In this document: positions 27,800-37,479 of the stretch, in pieces
Numbering within the stretch: position 1 is the stretch's first letter
Layout of the letters: the number at the start of each line of letters is the position of its first letter
Translations under genes and position numbers: made by a program
The notes under the pieces: model-generated
Told to the model about the DNA's origin: nothing
Database searches by the model: none
What the model saw: the letters and a program-made list of their open reading frames with translations, nothing else
Assembly: GCF_036227485.1 (NCBI RefSeq)
Contig: NZ_CP109479.1
Coordinates: 6,200,001-6,264,000 of the forward strand
Direction of reading: 5' to 3'
Length of the DNA: 64,000 nucleotides
From: Streptomyces sp. NBC_01451
GTDB lineage: Bacteria; Actinomycetota; Actinomycetes; Streptomycetales; Streptomycetaceae

Positions 27800-28972
27800 A
27801 TGGGTGCCACGGAGAGGGTCGCTGAGGCGGCTGGGGAAGCGCTGGACGCGGTGGCGGAGGTGGTGCGGAGCGACGCCGCACTGCTGGAGGACGACTTGGC
27901 CGAGTTTCTCGGTTCGCTGACCGCTCCCGGGGCGGTCGCCGCGCAGTCCGTGTACGAGGCTGCCCTGCGACGTTCCCTGTACGAGCCCGTCGCCGACGCC
28001 GTCGGGTCGAAGGTGGGCCAGGAGGCGCTGCCCCCGACCGCCGGGGCGCCCGGCGGCGACCGGGCTCCGCTGCGGCCGTCGATGGTGTACTGGGCCTACC
28101 GCAACTACCGGGGTTTCCCCGATGAGACCGGGCACGACGTTGCCGAGGCCGACCTGGCCGTCGTCCGGCGGGCCGCCGTGGCCGTGCGGGTCATGCTGAA
28201 GGCATTCGTCGCGATCGACGACATCCAGGACGGCAGCGACGTCCGCTACGGCGAACCCGCCCTCCACGTCACCCACGGCGTGCCCCTCGCGCTCAACACC
28301 GGTTCCTGGCTGATCGCGGCCGTCCTGCGGCACGCGGCCGATCCCGCTGTGGTGGACAGCCTCGTGCGGGCCGTCGAGAGCGGCTTCACCGGGCAGGCCG
28401 TCGACCTGTCCACCCGTACGGCCGAGACCCGCGCCGAGTTGATCGCCGCGCCCCTCGAAGAGCGCGTGGCCTACTGGGAGTCGCTGGCCGCCCTCAAGAC
28501 CGGCACCCTCTTCCGGATGCCCCTCGACTCGGCGCTCGCGGGTCTGCGCGTCGTCGACGACGAGCAGTACGTCCTGGACGCCGCCATGCGCCAACTCGGC
28601 CTGGCCAGCCAGCTGTTCAACGACCTCACCGACTTCGTGCCCGAGTTCGGCGGCGGCCGGATCCACGAGGACTACGACGGGCTCAGCAACCGGGTCTTCC
28701 TCGAACTGCTCGACCCGGAGTCGTCCCAGTCGGCTCAGCCGTCACTCTCGGGGGAGGCGCTCAAGTCGTACGTCCTCGGGCATCCGAAACTGGAGTCGAC
28801 GCTTCTCGCGCTCGCCGCCGAAGCGGTCCTGCTGAAGCGTGAGGCCAAGGAGAGCGTGTACCGCGTGTGCCGGTCCGACCGGAGCGCCGCCTACTTCGAC
28901 CTCACCATCGAACGCAAGGGCCACCTCATCGACCGTCTCCACGAGACGCTCCAGCAGCGGAGCGGCGCGTGA
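27800..28972 (+). CDS. Isoprenyl diphosphate synthase-like protein (GGPP synthase-like, altered second Asp motif)
   Basis: 390 aa from ATG 27800; upstream in-frame codons overlap the promoter area. Seen: first Asp-rich motif and following residues AIDDIQDGSDVRYGEPALH resembling DDIEDNSxLRRGxPxAH of type III GGPP synthases, then LNTGSW. The second motif reads LFNDLTDFVPEFGGG, with Asn in place of the first Asp of DDxxD. An added N-terminal region and long C-terminus bring it above the usual 300-350 aa. Likely a trans-prenyltransferase or a terpene-synthase-like relative; product unknown. Its stop overlaps the GTG of the heme oxygenase gene, so the two are coupled. The 265 bp upstream contain the divergent promoters. 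Confidence 0.75.
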   Translation: MGATERVAEAAGEALDAVAEVVRSDAALLEDDLAEFLGSLTAPGAVAAQSVYEAALRRSLYEPVADAVGSKVGQEALPPTAGAPGGDRAPLRPSMVYWAYRNYRGFPDETGHDVAEADLAVVRRAAVAVRVMLKAFVAIDDIQDGSDVRYGEPALHVTHGVPLALNTGSWLIAAVLRHAADPAVVDSLVRAVESGFTGQAVDLSTRTAETRAELIAAPLEERVAYWESLAALKTGTLFRMPLDSALAGLRVVDDEQYVLDAAMRQLGLASQLFNDLTDFVPEFGGGRIHEDYDGLSNRVFLELLDPESSQSAQPSLSGEALKSYVLGHPKLESTLLALAAEAVLLKREAKESVYRVCRSDRSAAYFDLTIERKGHLIDRLHETLQQRSGA

Positions 28973-29655
28973 CGGCGGCCCCGGCCCCGGTCCCGGCGTC
29001 GGCCACGCCGGTCGAGCGGCTGCGTGCGAGTACCCGCGACTGGCACGACGCACTGGAGGCCACCCCCTTCGCGAGCGCGATGATCGCCGGGACACTTCCC
29101 GTCGAGCGCTACGTCGGTCAACTCGCCGCCTACCGGGTGGTGTTGAGCGCCCTCGAAGGTGAACTCGCCCGAGCCGTGGAGCCTTCCGCCGACTCCGTGT
29201 GGTCGGCGGACCTCGGCAAACTCCCGCTCATCGAGCGCGACTTGGCCTACTTCGCGGACCTCGGCACCGCGCCCGGTTCCCAGGCCGCCGAGGAGGCGGA
29301 AGCGTTCGCGGCGGAGATTCGGGAGCGGGCCCAGGAGTCCGACCTGCCGGCCCTCGTCGGGTCCCTCTACGTCATGGAGGGCTCGACGCTCGGCGCCCTC
29401 TTCCTGCACCCGTACGTCACCGCCGCCTACCGTCTGCCCGGCACGGACGGCGTCGACTACTACACCAGCGGCGACCGCGAGCGCTGGGCCCGCCTCACCG
29501 CCCGGATGAACCAGGCACTCAGCGGCCCCGAGGCGCAGGACCGGGCCGTCGCGGCGGCCCACAGTGCCTACCGGCACATCGCCGCGATCACCGGCGCCCT
29601 GTCCGTGGATCTCAGCCCGCCATCTCCATCCCCAGCCCCAACTCCCGCGCGATGA
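28969..29655 (+). CDS. Heme oxygenase family protein (biliverdin-producing type)
   Basis: 228 aa from the GTG at 28969, which overlaps the upstream stop (GTGA). Seen: RASTRDWHDALEATPFA with the likely proximal heme His, and LVGSLYVMEGSTLGALFLHP, the distal-helix signature of bacterial heme oxygenases. Expected reaction: heme to biliverdin, CO and iron. The Pro-rich C-terminal tail (LSPPSPSPAPTPAR) lies in a 44-bp tail-to-tail overlap with the convergent acyl-CoA dehydrogenase gene. Coupling with a prenyl synthase suggests a shared pathway, for example a modified heme or bilin, but that is inference. Confidence 0.8.
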   Translation: MTAAPAPVPASATPVERLRASTRDWHDALEATPFASAMIAGTLPVERYVGQLAAYRVVLSALEGELARAVEPSADSVWSADLGKLPLIERDLAYFADLGTAPGSQAAEEAEAFAAEIRERAQESDLPALVGSLYVMEGSTLGALFLHPYVTAAYRLPGTDGVDYYTSGDRERWARLTARMNQALSGPEAQDRAVAAAHSAYRHIAAITGALSVDLSPPSPSPAPTPAR

Positions 29656-30784
29656 GCATCCGTTGGACCTCGCTTGTGCCCTCCCCGATCTCCAGGATCT
29701 TCGAGTCGCGCCACATCCGGGCCACCGGGTACTCGTTCATGAAGCCGTAGCCGCCGTGGATCTGGGTCGCGTCGCGGGCGTTGTCCACCGCGATCGTGGA
29801 CGAGTACAGCTTGGCCAGGGCGGCTTCCTTCTTGAAGGGCTCGCCGGTCACCAGCCGGGAGGCCGCGTCCCGCCAGGCCAGGCGGGACGTGTGGGCCTTC
29901 ATCTCCATGTCCGCGATCTTGAACTGGATCGCCTGGTTCGCGCCGATCGGACGCCCGAACGCGTGCCGTTCCTTGGCGTACTTCACCGACTCGTCCACGC
30001 AGCCCTGGGCAAGTCCGGTCGCCAGCGCGGCGATCGCGATGCGCCCCTCGTCGAGGATGCGGAGGAACTGGGCGTAGCCGCGCCCCTCCTCGCCGACCAG
30101 GTTCGCGGCCGGCACCCGTACGTCCGCGAAGGACAGTTCCCGCGTGTCCGAGGCGTTCCAGCCGACCTTCGAGTACGGCGCCGCCACCGTGAAGCCCGGC
30201 GTCCCGGACGGGACGAGGATCGCGGAGATGAGCGGCCTGCCGTCCGCCCTGCGGCCCGTCACCGCCGTGACCGTCACGAAGCCGGTGATGTCCGTGCCCG
30301 AGTTGGTGATGAAGCACTTCGTGCCGTTGATCACCCATTCACCGGTGTCGGAGTCCAGCCGGGCCGTCGTCCGGGTCGCCCCCGCGTCCGAGCCGCCGTC
30401 CGGTTCCGTCAGGCCGAACGCGCCCAGGATCTCGCCGGAGCAGAGGCGCGGGAGCCACTCCCTCTTCTGCTCCTCCGTGCCGAACAGGTGGATGGGCATC
30501 GCGCCCAGCGACACCCCCGCCTCCAGCGTGATCGCCACCGACGAGTCGACCCGCGCCAACTCCTCCAGGGCGATGCCCAGCGCCAGATAGTCGCCGCCCA
30601 TCCCGCCGTACTCCTCGGCGAACGGCAGCCCGAACAGGCCCATCCTGCCCATCTCGCGGACGATCTCGTACGGGAACTCGTGCCGCTCGTAGAAGTCGCC
30701 GATCTTCGGGGCCACGACGTCGTGCGCGAACTGCTCGACCGTACGCCTGAGTTCTTCCAGTTCGGGGGAGAGCTTGTGGTCCAT
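29612..30784 (-). CDS. acdH: Acyl-CoA dehydrogenase, isovaleryl-CoA type
   Basis: 390 aa, full length. Seen: FGLTEPDGGSDAGATRTTA (flavin-binding region), KCFITNSGTDITGFVTVTA, IHGGYGFMNEYPVARMWRD and the C-terminal EGTSEVQRMLIAREL. Oxidises a branched acyl-CoA, most likely isovaleryl-CoA, in leucine degradation. It is last in a four-gene operon, 6 bp after the HMG-CoA lyase stop, whose other members complete that pathway. Its 3' end overlaps that of the heme oxygenase gene. Confidence 0.9.
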   Translation of the reverse strand: MDHKLSPELEELRRTVEQFAHDVVAPKIGDFYERHEFPYEIVREMGRMGLFGLPFAEEYGGMGGDYLALGIALEELARVDSSVAITLEAGVSLGAMPIHLFGTEEQKREWLPRLCSGEILGAFGLTEPDGGSDAGATRTTARLDSDTGEWVINGTKCFITNSGTDITGFVTVTAVTGRRADGRPLISAILVPSGTPGFTVAAPYSKVGWNASDTRELSFADVRVPAANLVGEEGRGYAQFLRILDEGRIAIAALATGLAQGCVDESVKYAKERHAFGRPIGANQAIQFKIADMEMKAHTSRLAWRDAASRLVTGEPFKKEAALAKLYSSTIAVDNARDATQIHGGYGFMNEYPVARMWRDSKILEIGEGTSEVQRMLIARELGLGMEMAG

Positions 30785-30790
30785 GGTCCT

Positions 30791-31777
30791 TCACCGCTCC
30801 TGGGATTCCGTGGGTGCCGTAGGTTCCGTGGATTCCGTTGATTCCGCGGAATCCTTGTGGGACAGGGCTCGTACGGTGCGGGACGGGCTCGGCCGGCCCA
30901 ACCGGTCCGCCATCCAGGTGCTGGTGGCGACGAGGCCGGTGAGGTCGACCCCGGTCTCGATGCCGAGGCCCTGGAGCATCCACACCAGGTCCTCGGTGGC
31001 GAGGTTGCCGGTCGCGGACCGGGCGAACGGACAGCCGCCGAGGCCGCCCGCGGAGGCGTCCACGGTGGTGACGCCGTGCTGGAGCGCGGCCAGGGTGTTG
31101 GCGAGCGCCTGTCCGTACGTGTCGTGGAAGTGCACGCCCAGCACGTTCGTCGGCGCACCCTGTTCGTTGAGGGAGGACAGCAGCTCCAGGACATGGCCGG
31201 GGGTGGCGACGCCGATCGTGTCGCCCAGGCTCAACTCGTCGCAGCCCATGTCCAGCAGCGCCCGGCACACCCGTACCACCTGGTGGAGCGGGACCGCCCC
31301 CTCCCAGGGGTCGCCGAAGCACATCGACACATAGCCGCGCACATGCGCCGCCTCGTCCTTCGCCCGCCGGACCACCGGCTCGAACACCGCGAGCGACTCG
31401 TCGACCGTCCGGTTGAGGTTGGCCTTGGCGAAGGACTCGGTCGCGCTGGCGAAGACGGCGACCTGCCGTGCGCCGAGCGCCAGGGCGCGGTCCAGGCCGC
31501 GTGCGTTGGGGACGAGCACCGGCAGACGTACGGGGAGATCGCCGACCTGGGGGAACAGATCCTCCGCGTCCGCCAGTTGGGGCACCCACTTGGGGTGGAC
31601 GAAGCTCGTCGCCTCGATCGTCGTCAGGCCCGCGTCGGCCAGCCGGCGGATGAACTCCGCTTTTACGGCTGTCGGGACGGTCGTCTTCTCGTTCTGGAGG
31701 CCGTCCCGTGCGCCCACCTCGTGGATTCTGACCCTTGCGGGCAGGTCCGGGGCCGGTACGACCATGGGGAGCGTCAT
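30791..31777 (-). CDS. Hydroxymethylglutaryl-CoA lyase
   Basis: 328 aa from ATG 31777 ([10 protein letters not shown]). Cleaves HMG-CoA to acetoacetate and acetyl-CoA, the last step of leucine breakdown. Seen: [16 protein letters not shown] (metal/catalytic Arg-Asp), [15 protein letters not shown], a [12 protein letters not shown] block with the catalytic region, [14 protein letters not shown] (metal His pair), and [20 protein letters not shown] with the catalytic Cys. The start overlaps the upstream carboxylase stop (ATGA). Confidence 0.95.
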   Translation of the reverse strand: MTLPMVVPAPDLPARVRIHEVGARDGLQNEKTTVPTAVKAEFIRRLADAGLTTIEATSFVHPKWVPQLADAEDLFPQVGDLPVRLPVLVPNARGLDRALALGARQVAVFASATESFAKANLNRTVDESLAVFEPVVRRAKDEAAHVRGYVSMCFGDPWEGAVPLHQVVRVCRALLDMGCDELSLGDTIGVATPGHVLELLSSLNEQGAPTNVLGVHFHDTYGQALANTLAALQHGVTTVDASAGGLGGCPFARSATGNLATEDLVWMLQGLGIETGVDLTGLVATSTWMADRLGRPSPSRTVRALSHKDSAESTESTEPTAPTESQER

Positions 31778-33726
31778 TTCTCCTCCTCTGCCGAGGACTC
31801 CGCGGGTGCGATCACGGCCAGTACCTGGTCCATGGCGACCGTCGTCCCCGGGGTGACGTCCAGCTCGGCTACGGTGCCTGCGTGCGGGGCGGTGATGACG
31901 TGCTCCATCTTCATCGCCTCGACCACCAACAGGCTCTGCCCGGCGGCCACTTCGTCCCCGACCGCCACCTTCACCACCGTCACCGTGCCGGGCATCGGCG
32001 CGGTGAGGGAACCGGCACCCGCGGAGCCCGTGGCGCTGAGCGAGGCCGCCACCGGGTCGTGGTCGCGCACCTGCCAGGCGTCGCCGTCGCGGCCCAGCCA
32101 GTCGCCGGCGCGGTGGAAGGTGTGGCGGACGCCGTCGACGACCACGGACACCTGGTCGTCGGTGACCGTGTGCGTGCCCTGGAGGACGTGAGTGACGGGT
32201 TCGAGTCCTGTCACCCGTAGCTCGAAGGGCAGTGGCTTCGGGGTGCCGCCCAGGCGCCAGCCGCTGGGCACGGAGAAGGGATCCGTCCAGCCGCCCTCCG
32301 TCGCCTTCGGCCGCAGCGCCTCCAGTCGTACGGCCGCCGCCGCCTCGTAGACCTCCTCCGGCACCCCGTCCGGTACGAGGGAGTCGACCTCGCGTTCCAC
32401 CAGTCCGGTGTCCAACTCGCCCGCCACGACCGCCGGATGGGCCAGCAGCCGACGCAGGAACCCCGCGTTGGTCGGCACGCCCAGGGTGACCGTCTCCGCG
32501 AGGGCCGCCCGGAGTCTGCGGAGCGCGGTCGGGCGGTCCGGGCCGTACGCGATCACCTTGGACAGCATCGGGTCGTACAGCGAACCGACCTCCGTGCCCT
32601 CGGTCAGGCCCGAGTCGGTGCGTACGCCGTCGCCGGAGGGTTCGCGCAGGGCGAGCACCGTGCCGCCGGACGGCAGGAACCCGCGCGCGCCCGCCCGCAC
32701 GGACACCGTCTCCGCGCAGATACGGGCCTCGACCGCGTGCCCGGTGAGCCGTACGTCCGCCTGACCGAAGGACAGGGGCTCGCCTGCGGCCACGCGCAGC
32801 TGCCACTCCACCAGGTCGAGGCCGGTGACCAGCTCCGTCACCGGGTGCTCGACCTGGAGGCGGGTGTTCATCTCCATGAAGTAGTACGAGGAGGGGTCGC
32901 TGCCCGGGACGATGAACTCGACAGTGCCCGCGCCCTCGTACCCGCAGGAGCGTGCCGCCTGGACCGCCGCCTCGCCCATCGCGGCCCGGGTCCGCTCGTC
33001 GAGGAGCACGCTGGGCGCCTCCTCGATGAGCTTCTGGTGGCGCCGCTGGAGCGAACACTCGCGCTCGCCCAGGTGTACGACGTTGCCGTGGGCGTCGGCC
33101 AGGATCTGGATCTCGATGTGCCGGGGCCGGTCGACCCATCGCTCGACGAGGAGCGTGTTGTCACCGAAGGAGGCGCGGGCCTCGCGCCGCGCGGCGGCGA
33201 TCTCCTCCTCCAGGGTGGTGAGGTCCCGGACCAGACGCATGCCCTTGCCGCCGCCACCCGCACTGGGCTTCAGCAGTACCGGGGCACCCAACTCCCTTGC
33301 TGCCAAGGCGAGTTCGGGGTCACGGCCGCCGGGCACCACGGGTACTCCCGCTGCCTTCACCGTCTCCTTGGCGCTGATCTTGTCGCCCATCAGGGAGATC
33401 GCGTCGGCGGGCGGCCCGATGAAGACGAGCCCGGCATCGACGCACGCCCGCGCGAAGCCCGCGTTCTCCGCGAGGAAGCCGTACCCCGGGTGCACGGCCT
33501 GGGCGCCGGTGCGGGCAGCCGCCTCCAGGAGCCGCTCGACGGACAGATAGCTCTCGGCGGCCGGCGCCGGTCCCAGCCGTACGGCGGTGTCGGCCTCCCG
33601 GACGTGCCGCGCGTCGGCGTCCGCGTCGGAGAAGACGGCCACCGAACGCACGCCCAGCGCGCGGAGGGTGCGGACGACCCGGACCGCGATCTCGCCCCGG
33701 TTGGCGACCAGCACTGTGTCGAACAT
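31774..33726 (-). CDS. Biotin carboxylase/BCCP alpha subunit of an acyl-CoA (methylcrotonyl-CoA) carboxylase
   Basis: 650 aa from ATG 33726 ([20 protein letters not shown]). Seen: ATP-grasp glycine loop ([16 protein letters not shown]), [17 protein letters not shown], and at the C-terminus the biotinyl site [11 protein letters not shown] (about residue 602). Together with the next gene it should carboxylate 3-methylcrotonyl-CoA or a related acyl-CoA. The start is 21 bp after the beta subunit stop; the stop overlaps the lyase start. Confidence 0.94.
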   Translation of the reverse strand: MFDTVLVANRGEIAVRVVRTLRALGVRSVAVFSDADADARHVREADTAVRLGPAPAAESYLSVERLLEAAARTGAQAVHPGYGFLAENAGFARACVDAGLVFIGPPADAISLMGDKISAKETVKAAGVPVVPGGRDPELALAARELGAPVLLKPSAGGGGKGMRLVRDLTTLEEEIAAARREARASFGDNTLLVERWVDRPRHIEIQILADAHGNVVHLGERECSLQRRHQKLIEEAPSVLLDERTRAAMGEAAVQAARSCGYEGAGTVEFIVPGSDPSSYYFMEMNTRLQVEHPVTELVTGLDLVEWQLRVAAGEPLSFGQADVRLTGHAVEARICAETVSVRAGARGFLPSGGTVLALREPSGDGVRTDSGLTEGTEVGSLYDPMLSKVIAYGPDRPTALRRLRAALAETVTLGVPTNAGFLRRLLAHPAVVAGELDTGLVEREVDSLVPDGVPEEVYEAAAAVRLEALRPKATEGGWTDPFSVPSGWRLGGTPKPLPFELRVTGLEPVTHVLQGTHTVTDDQVSVVVDGVRHTFHRAGDWLGRDGDAWQVRDHDPVAASLSATGSAGAGSLTAPMPGTVTVVKVAVGDEVAAGQSLLVVEAMKMEHVITAPHAGTVAELDVTPGTTVAMDQVLAVIAPAESSAEEEK

Positions 33727-33747
33727 GGTCAGAGGTCCCCTCACGTC

Positions 33748-35364
33748 TCACATCCGGAAGACGCCGAACTGGGGTTCGCCCAGTGGCGCGTTGGCGCAGG
33801 CGGTGAGCGCGAGCCCCACTGCCTGGCGGGTTTCGAGGGGGTCGATGACACCGTCGTCCCAGAGTCGGGCGGTCGCGTAGTAGGCGTTGCCCTGGCGCTC
33901 GTACTGTGCGCGGATCGGGTCCTTGAAGGCGTCCTCGTCCGCCGCCGGCCAGGACTCCCCGCGCGCCTCCAACTGGTCCCGCTTGACGGTCGCGAGGACG
34001 GACGCGGCCTGCTCGCCGCCCATGACGGAGATCTTGGCGCCGGGCCACATCCACAGGAAGCGCGGTGAATACGCCCGGCCGCACATCGAGTAGTTCCCCG
34101 CGCCGTACGACCCGCCGACCACGACCGTCAGCTTGGGCACGCGCGTGCAGGCCACCGCCGTGACCATCTTGGCGCCGTGCTTGGCGATGCCCCCCGCCTC
34201 GTAGTCCCGGCCCACCATGAAGCCGGAGATGTTCTGGAGGAACAGCAGGGGGATGCCGCGCTGGTCGCAGAGTTCGATGAAGTGGGCGCCCTTCTGGGCG
34301 GATTCGGAGAACAGGATGCCGTTGTTGCCGATGATCCCGACCGGGTGGCCGTGGACGCGGGCGAAGCCGGTGACCAGGGTCTGCCCGAACTCGGCCTTGA
34401 ACTCCGAGAACCGGGAACCGTCGACCACGCGCGCGATGATCTCCCGTACGTCATAGGGGGTGCGGGAGTCGACGGGCACCGCGCCGTAGAGCCCGTGGGG
34501 GTCGACCTTGGGCTCGACGGACTGCTGGACGTCCCAGGGCAGCGGCCCGCGCGCGGGGAGGGTGGCGGCGATGTTGCGGACGATGCGCAGGGCGTGCGCG
34601 TCGTCCTCGGCGAGGTGGTCGGTGACGCCCGACACGCGCGCGTGGACGTCGCCTCCGCCCAGTTCCTCGGCGGTCACGACCTCACCGGTGGCGGCCTTCA
34701 CCAGTGGGGGACCGCCCAGGAAGATGGTCCCCTGATTGCGGACGATGACCGCTTCGTCGCTCATGGCGGGTACGTAGGCGCCGCCCGCGGTGCACGATCC
34801 GAGCACGGCGGCGATCTGCGGAATCCCGGCGCCGGACATCCGGGCCTGGTTGAAGAAGATCCGCCCGAAGTGGTCACGGTCGGGGAAGACCTCGTCCTGC
34901 ATGGGCAGGAAGGCGCCCCCGGAGTCCACCAGGTAGATACAGGGAAGCCGGTTGTCGAGGGCGATCTCCTGCGCGCGGAGATGCTTCTTCACGGTCATCG
35001 GGTAGTACGTGCCGCCCTTGACGGTGGCGTCGTTGGCGACGATCACGCACTCACGCCCGCTGACCCGCCCGATCCCGGCGATGACACCGGCGGCCGGCGC
35101 CTGCCCCTCGTACATCCCGTCGGCGGCGAGGGGGGCGATCTCCAGGAAGGGCGACCCGGGGTCGAGGAGCCGGTCGACGCGCTCCCGGGGAAGCAGCTTC
35201 CCGCGCGCGGTGTGCCTCTCCCGGGCCTTCTCGCCCCCGCCCAGCCGGGCCGCGGCCAGCTTGCCGTGCAGTTTCCCGACCAGCGCGCGGTGAGCCGCCT
35301 CGTTGGCCCGCCAGGCCTCCGACGCGGGGTCCGCCGCGCTGTGGAGCTCCGGTGCCTCCTGCAT
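33748..35364 (-). CDS. Acyl-CoA carboxylase beta subunit (methylcrotonyl-CoA carboxyltransferase type)
   Basis: 538 aa. Seen: carboxyltransferase crotonase-fold signatures [21 protein letters not shown] ([16 protein letters not shown]), [53 protein letters not shown], and in the C-terminal half [17 protein letters not shown] and [15 protein letters not shown]. The details are closer to methylcrotonyl-CoA than to acetyl/propionyl-CoA carboxylase (family knowledge). First gene of the leucine-degradation operon, divergent from a TetR regulator. Confidence 0.93.
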   Translation of the reverse strand: MQEAPELHSAADPASEAWRANEAAHRALVGKLHGKLAAARLGGGEKARERHTARGKLLPRERVDRLLDPGSPFLEIAPLAADGMYEGQAPAAGVIAGIGRVSGRECVIVANDATVKGGTYYPMTVKKHLRAQEIALDNRLPCIYLVDSGGAFLPMQDEVFPDRDHFGRIFFNQARMSGAGIPQIAAVLGSCTAGGAYVPAMSDEAVIVRNQGTIFLGGPPLVKAATGEVVTAEELGGGDVHARVSGVTDHLAEDDAHALRIVRNIAATLPARGPLPWDVQQSVEPKVDPHGLYGAVPVDSRTPYDVREIIARVVDGSRFSEFKAEFGQTLVTGFARVHGHPVGIIGNNGILFSESAQKGAHFIELCDQRGIPLLFLQNISGFMVGRDYEAGGIAKHGAKMVTAVACTRVPKLTVVVGGSYGAGNYSMCGRAYSPRFLWMWPGAKISVMGGEQAASVLATVKRDQLEARGESWPAADEDAFKDPIRAQYERQGNAYYATARLWDDGVIDPLETRQAVGLALTACANAPLGEPQFGVFRM

Positions 35365-35428
35365 CCTGCGGTCCCCTCACCCAGTGGCCGAAGCCGGTCG
35401 TCGTCCAGTGATCCGCCGAAGGCCGACC

Positions 35429-35444
35429 GGTTAATGAGCGTTAA
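35429..35444. promoter_or_regulatory. TetR operator candidate 1
   Basis: GTTAATGAGCGTTAAC, a 16-bp inverted repeat (GTTAA...TTAAC), in the 132-bp gap between the carboxylase operon and the divergent tetR gene. It matches the second site at 12 or more positions. Confidence 0.75.
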
Positions 35445-35457
35445 CGTATTTCCCTCA

Positions 35458-35473
35458 GGTTAACGACCGCTAA
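35458..35473. promoter_or_regulatory. TetR operator candidate 2
   Basis: GTTAACGACCGCTAAC, same 16-bp layout as the first site, centre-to-centre spacing 29 bp, ending 23 bp before the tetR start. Combined pattern GTTAAyGAsCGyTAAC. Confidence 0.75.
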
Positions 35474-35496
35474 CCTCCGTGTCTAGAATCAATCGC

Positions 35497-36096
35497 ATGG
35501 CCACGAGAACCGACGCCCCGACCCGCCGCGAACAGATCCTCAAGGAGGCCGCGCGGCTCTTCGCCGAGCGCGGTTTCCACGGTGTGGGCGTGGACGAGAT
35601 AGGGGCGGCCGTGGGCATCAGCGGTCCCGGCCTCTACCGCCATTTCCCGGGCAAGGACGCGATGCTCGCCGAACTGCTGGTCGGCATCAGCGGCCAGCTC
35701 CTGACCGGCGGCAAGCGGCGGGTCTCCGAGGCCGACGGGGACCCCGGGGCGCTCCTCGACTCTCTCATCGAGGGCCACATCGACTTCGCCCTCGACGACC
35801 GCCCCCTGATCACCCTCCACGACCGCGAACTGGACCGCCTGCGCGACAGCGACCGCAAGCTGGTGCGTCAGCTCCAGCGGCAGTACGTCGAGCTGTGGGT
35901 GGAGGTGGTGCGGAAGGTCTACCCGGAGCTGACGGAACCGACCGCCCGCGCGGCCGTCCACTCGGTCTTCGGCCTCCTGAACTCGACCCCGCACCTCGGC
36001 CGCCCGGGCGCGCTGCCGGGCCGGGGCGTCACGGCGGGCCTGCTGCACCGGATGGCCAGGGGTGCCTTCGCGGCGGCGGCGAGGGCGGGGGAGTGA
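35497..36096 (+). CDS. TetR-family regulator of the leucine/acyl-CoA operon
   Basis: 199 aa from ATG 35497 (MATRTDAPTRREQILKEAA); an ATG at 35479 is also in frame but overlaps the operator region closely. Seen: N-terminal TetR helix-turn-helix (VDEIGAAVGISGPGLYRHFPGKDAMLAEL) and a ligand-binding C-terminus with no named motif. Divergent position and the two palindromes between suggest it represses the carboxylase operon and itself, with an acyl-CoA as likely inducer (inference). Confidence 0.88.
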   Translation: MATRTDAPTRREQILKEAARLFAERGFHGVGVDEIGAAVGISGPGLYRHFPGKDAMLAELLVGISGQLLTGGKRRVSEADGDPGALLDSLIEGHIDFALDDRPLITLHDRELDRLRDSDRKLVRQLQRQYVELWVEVVRKVYPELTEPTARAAVHSVFGLLNSTPHLGRPGALPGRGVTAGLLHRMARGAFAAAARAGE

Positions 36097-36159
36097 TGAG
36101 CGTTACGGCCCAACTCCACTGGACGGGGCTTCGTACTCGCCGGTACGGTTGATCTGAGC

Positions 36160-36167
36160 AAGCGCTT
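36160..36167. promoter_or_regulatory. AAGCGCTT palindrome before fadE
   Basis: AAGCGCTT within GAGCAAGCGCTTAGG, 26 bp upstream of the acyl-CoA dehydrogenase start. It resembles operators of TetR-type fatty-acid regulators, and differs from the two sites at 35.4 kb. Weak evidence. Confidence 0.4.
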
Positions 36168-36192
36168 AGGTGTTCGAGTCGAGGAGGCGGCG

Positions 36193-37350
36193 GTGCGCCG
36201 TACTGTGTTCAACGAGGATCACGAGGCGTTCCGGGAGACCCTTCGCGCCTTCATCGAGGCCGAGGTCGTTCCGGTCTACGACGAGTGGTTCGCCGCCGGC
36301 CAGGCGCCGCGCGAGTTCTACTACAAGCTCGCCGAACTGGGCGTCTTCGGCATCCGCGTCGACGAGGAGTACGGCGGCGCCGGCATCGACTCGTACAAGT
36401 TCGAGGCCGTCCTGTACGAGGAGACCGCGCGCGCGGGTGTGTCCTTCGGCGGCTCCGGTGTGCACGTGCTGCTCGGTCTGCCGTACGTCAAACTGCTCGC
36501 CACCGACGAGCAGAAGAAGCGCTACCTGCCGAAGTTCGTCTCCGGCGAGGAGATGTGGGCGATCGCGATGACGGAGCCGGGCACCGGCTCCGACCTCGCG
36601 GGCATGAAGACCACCGCCAAGCTGAGCGAGGACGGCACGCACTACGTCCTCAACGGCTCGAAGACCTTCATCACCGGTGGCGTCCACGCCGACCAGATGA
36701 TCGTCTGCGCCCGCACCGACGCGCCCAGCGCCGAGGACCGCCGCCACGGCATATCCCTCCTCGTGGTGGACACCAAGTCCGAGGGCTACTCGATCGGCCG
36801 CAAGCTGGACAAGCTCGGTCTGAAGACCTCCGACACCGCCGAGCTGGCGTTCGTCGACGTCAAGGTGCCCGTCGAGAACCTCCTCGGTGAGGAGAACAAG
36901 GGCTTCTACTACCTCGGCCACAACCTCGCCTCCGAGCGCTGGGGCATCGCCTACGGCGCGTACGCACAGGCCAAGGCGGCTGTCCGGTTCGCCCAGCAGT
37001 ACGTGCAGGAGCGGGTCGTCTTCGGCAAGCCGGTCGCGCACTTCCAGAACACCAAGTTCGAGCTGGCCGCCTGCAAGGCCGAGGTGGACGCCGCCGAGGC
37101 CGTCGCCGACCGGGCCACCGAGGCCCTGGACGCGGGCGAGCTGACCCCGGCCGAGGCCGCCAGCGCCAAGCTGTTCTGCACCGAGGTCGCACACCGTGTC
37201 ATCGACCGCTGCCTCCAGCTGCACGGCGGCTACGGATTCATGAACGAGTACCCGATCGCCCGCCTGTACGCCGACAACCGCGTCAACCGGATCTACGGCG
37301 GCACCAGCGAGATCATGAAGTCGATCATCGCCAAGGACATGGGCCTGTAG
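36193..37350 (+). CDS. Acyl-CoA dehydrogenase (FadE-like)
   Basis: 385 aa from GTG 36193, preceded by GAGGAGG. Seen: AIAMTEPGTGSDLAGMKTTA, NGSKTFITGGVHADQMIVCA, the LHGGYGFMNEYPIARLYAD block and GGTSEIMKSIIAKDMGL at the end. A second, diverged dehydrogenase in the same neighbourhood as the isovaleryl-type one; acyl-chain preference cannot be read from sequence. On the same strand as tetR with 96 bp between, and followed after 129 bp by a thioesterase. Confidence 0.93.
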   Translation: MRRTVFNEDHEAFRETLRAFIEAEVVPVYDEWFAAGQAPREFYYKLAELGVFGIRVDEEYGGAGIDSYKFEAVLYEETARAGVSFGGSGVHVLLGLPYVKLLATDEQKKRYLPKFVSGEEMWAIAMTEPGTGSDLAGMKTTAKLSEDGTHYVLNGSKTFITGGVHADQMIVCARTDAPSAEDRRHGISLLVVDTKSEGYSIGRKLDKLGLKTSDTAELAFVDVKVPVENLLGEENKGFYYLGHNLASERWGIAYGAYAQAKAAVRFAQQYVQERVVFGKPVAHFQNTKFELAACKAEVDAAEAVADRATEALDAGELTPAEAASAKLFCTEVAHRVIDRCLQLHGGYGFMNEYPIARLYADNRVNRIYGGTSEIMKSIIAKDMGL

Positions 37351-37479
37351 GTACCTGTGGGTACCCATAGGTGCATGCAGGCGGTACATCCGCACGGCCG
37401 GGACCTTGCGGGCCCTGCGGGCCTGTAAGGACATGGGTCCGTAAGATCCCGGAAATTGCTGACCCGTAGAAATGACTGT

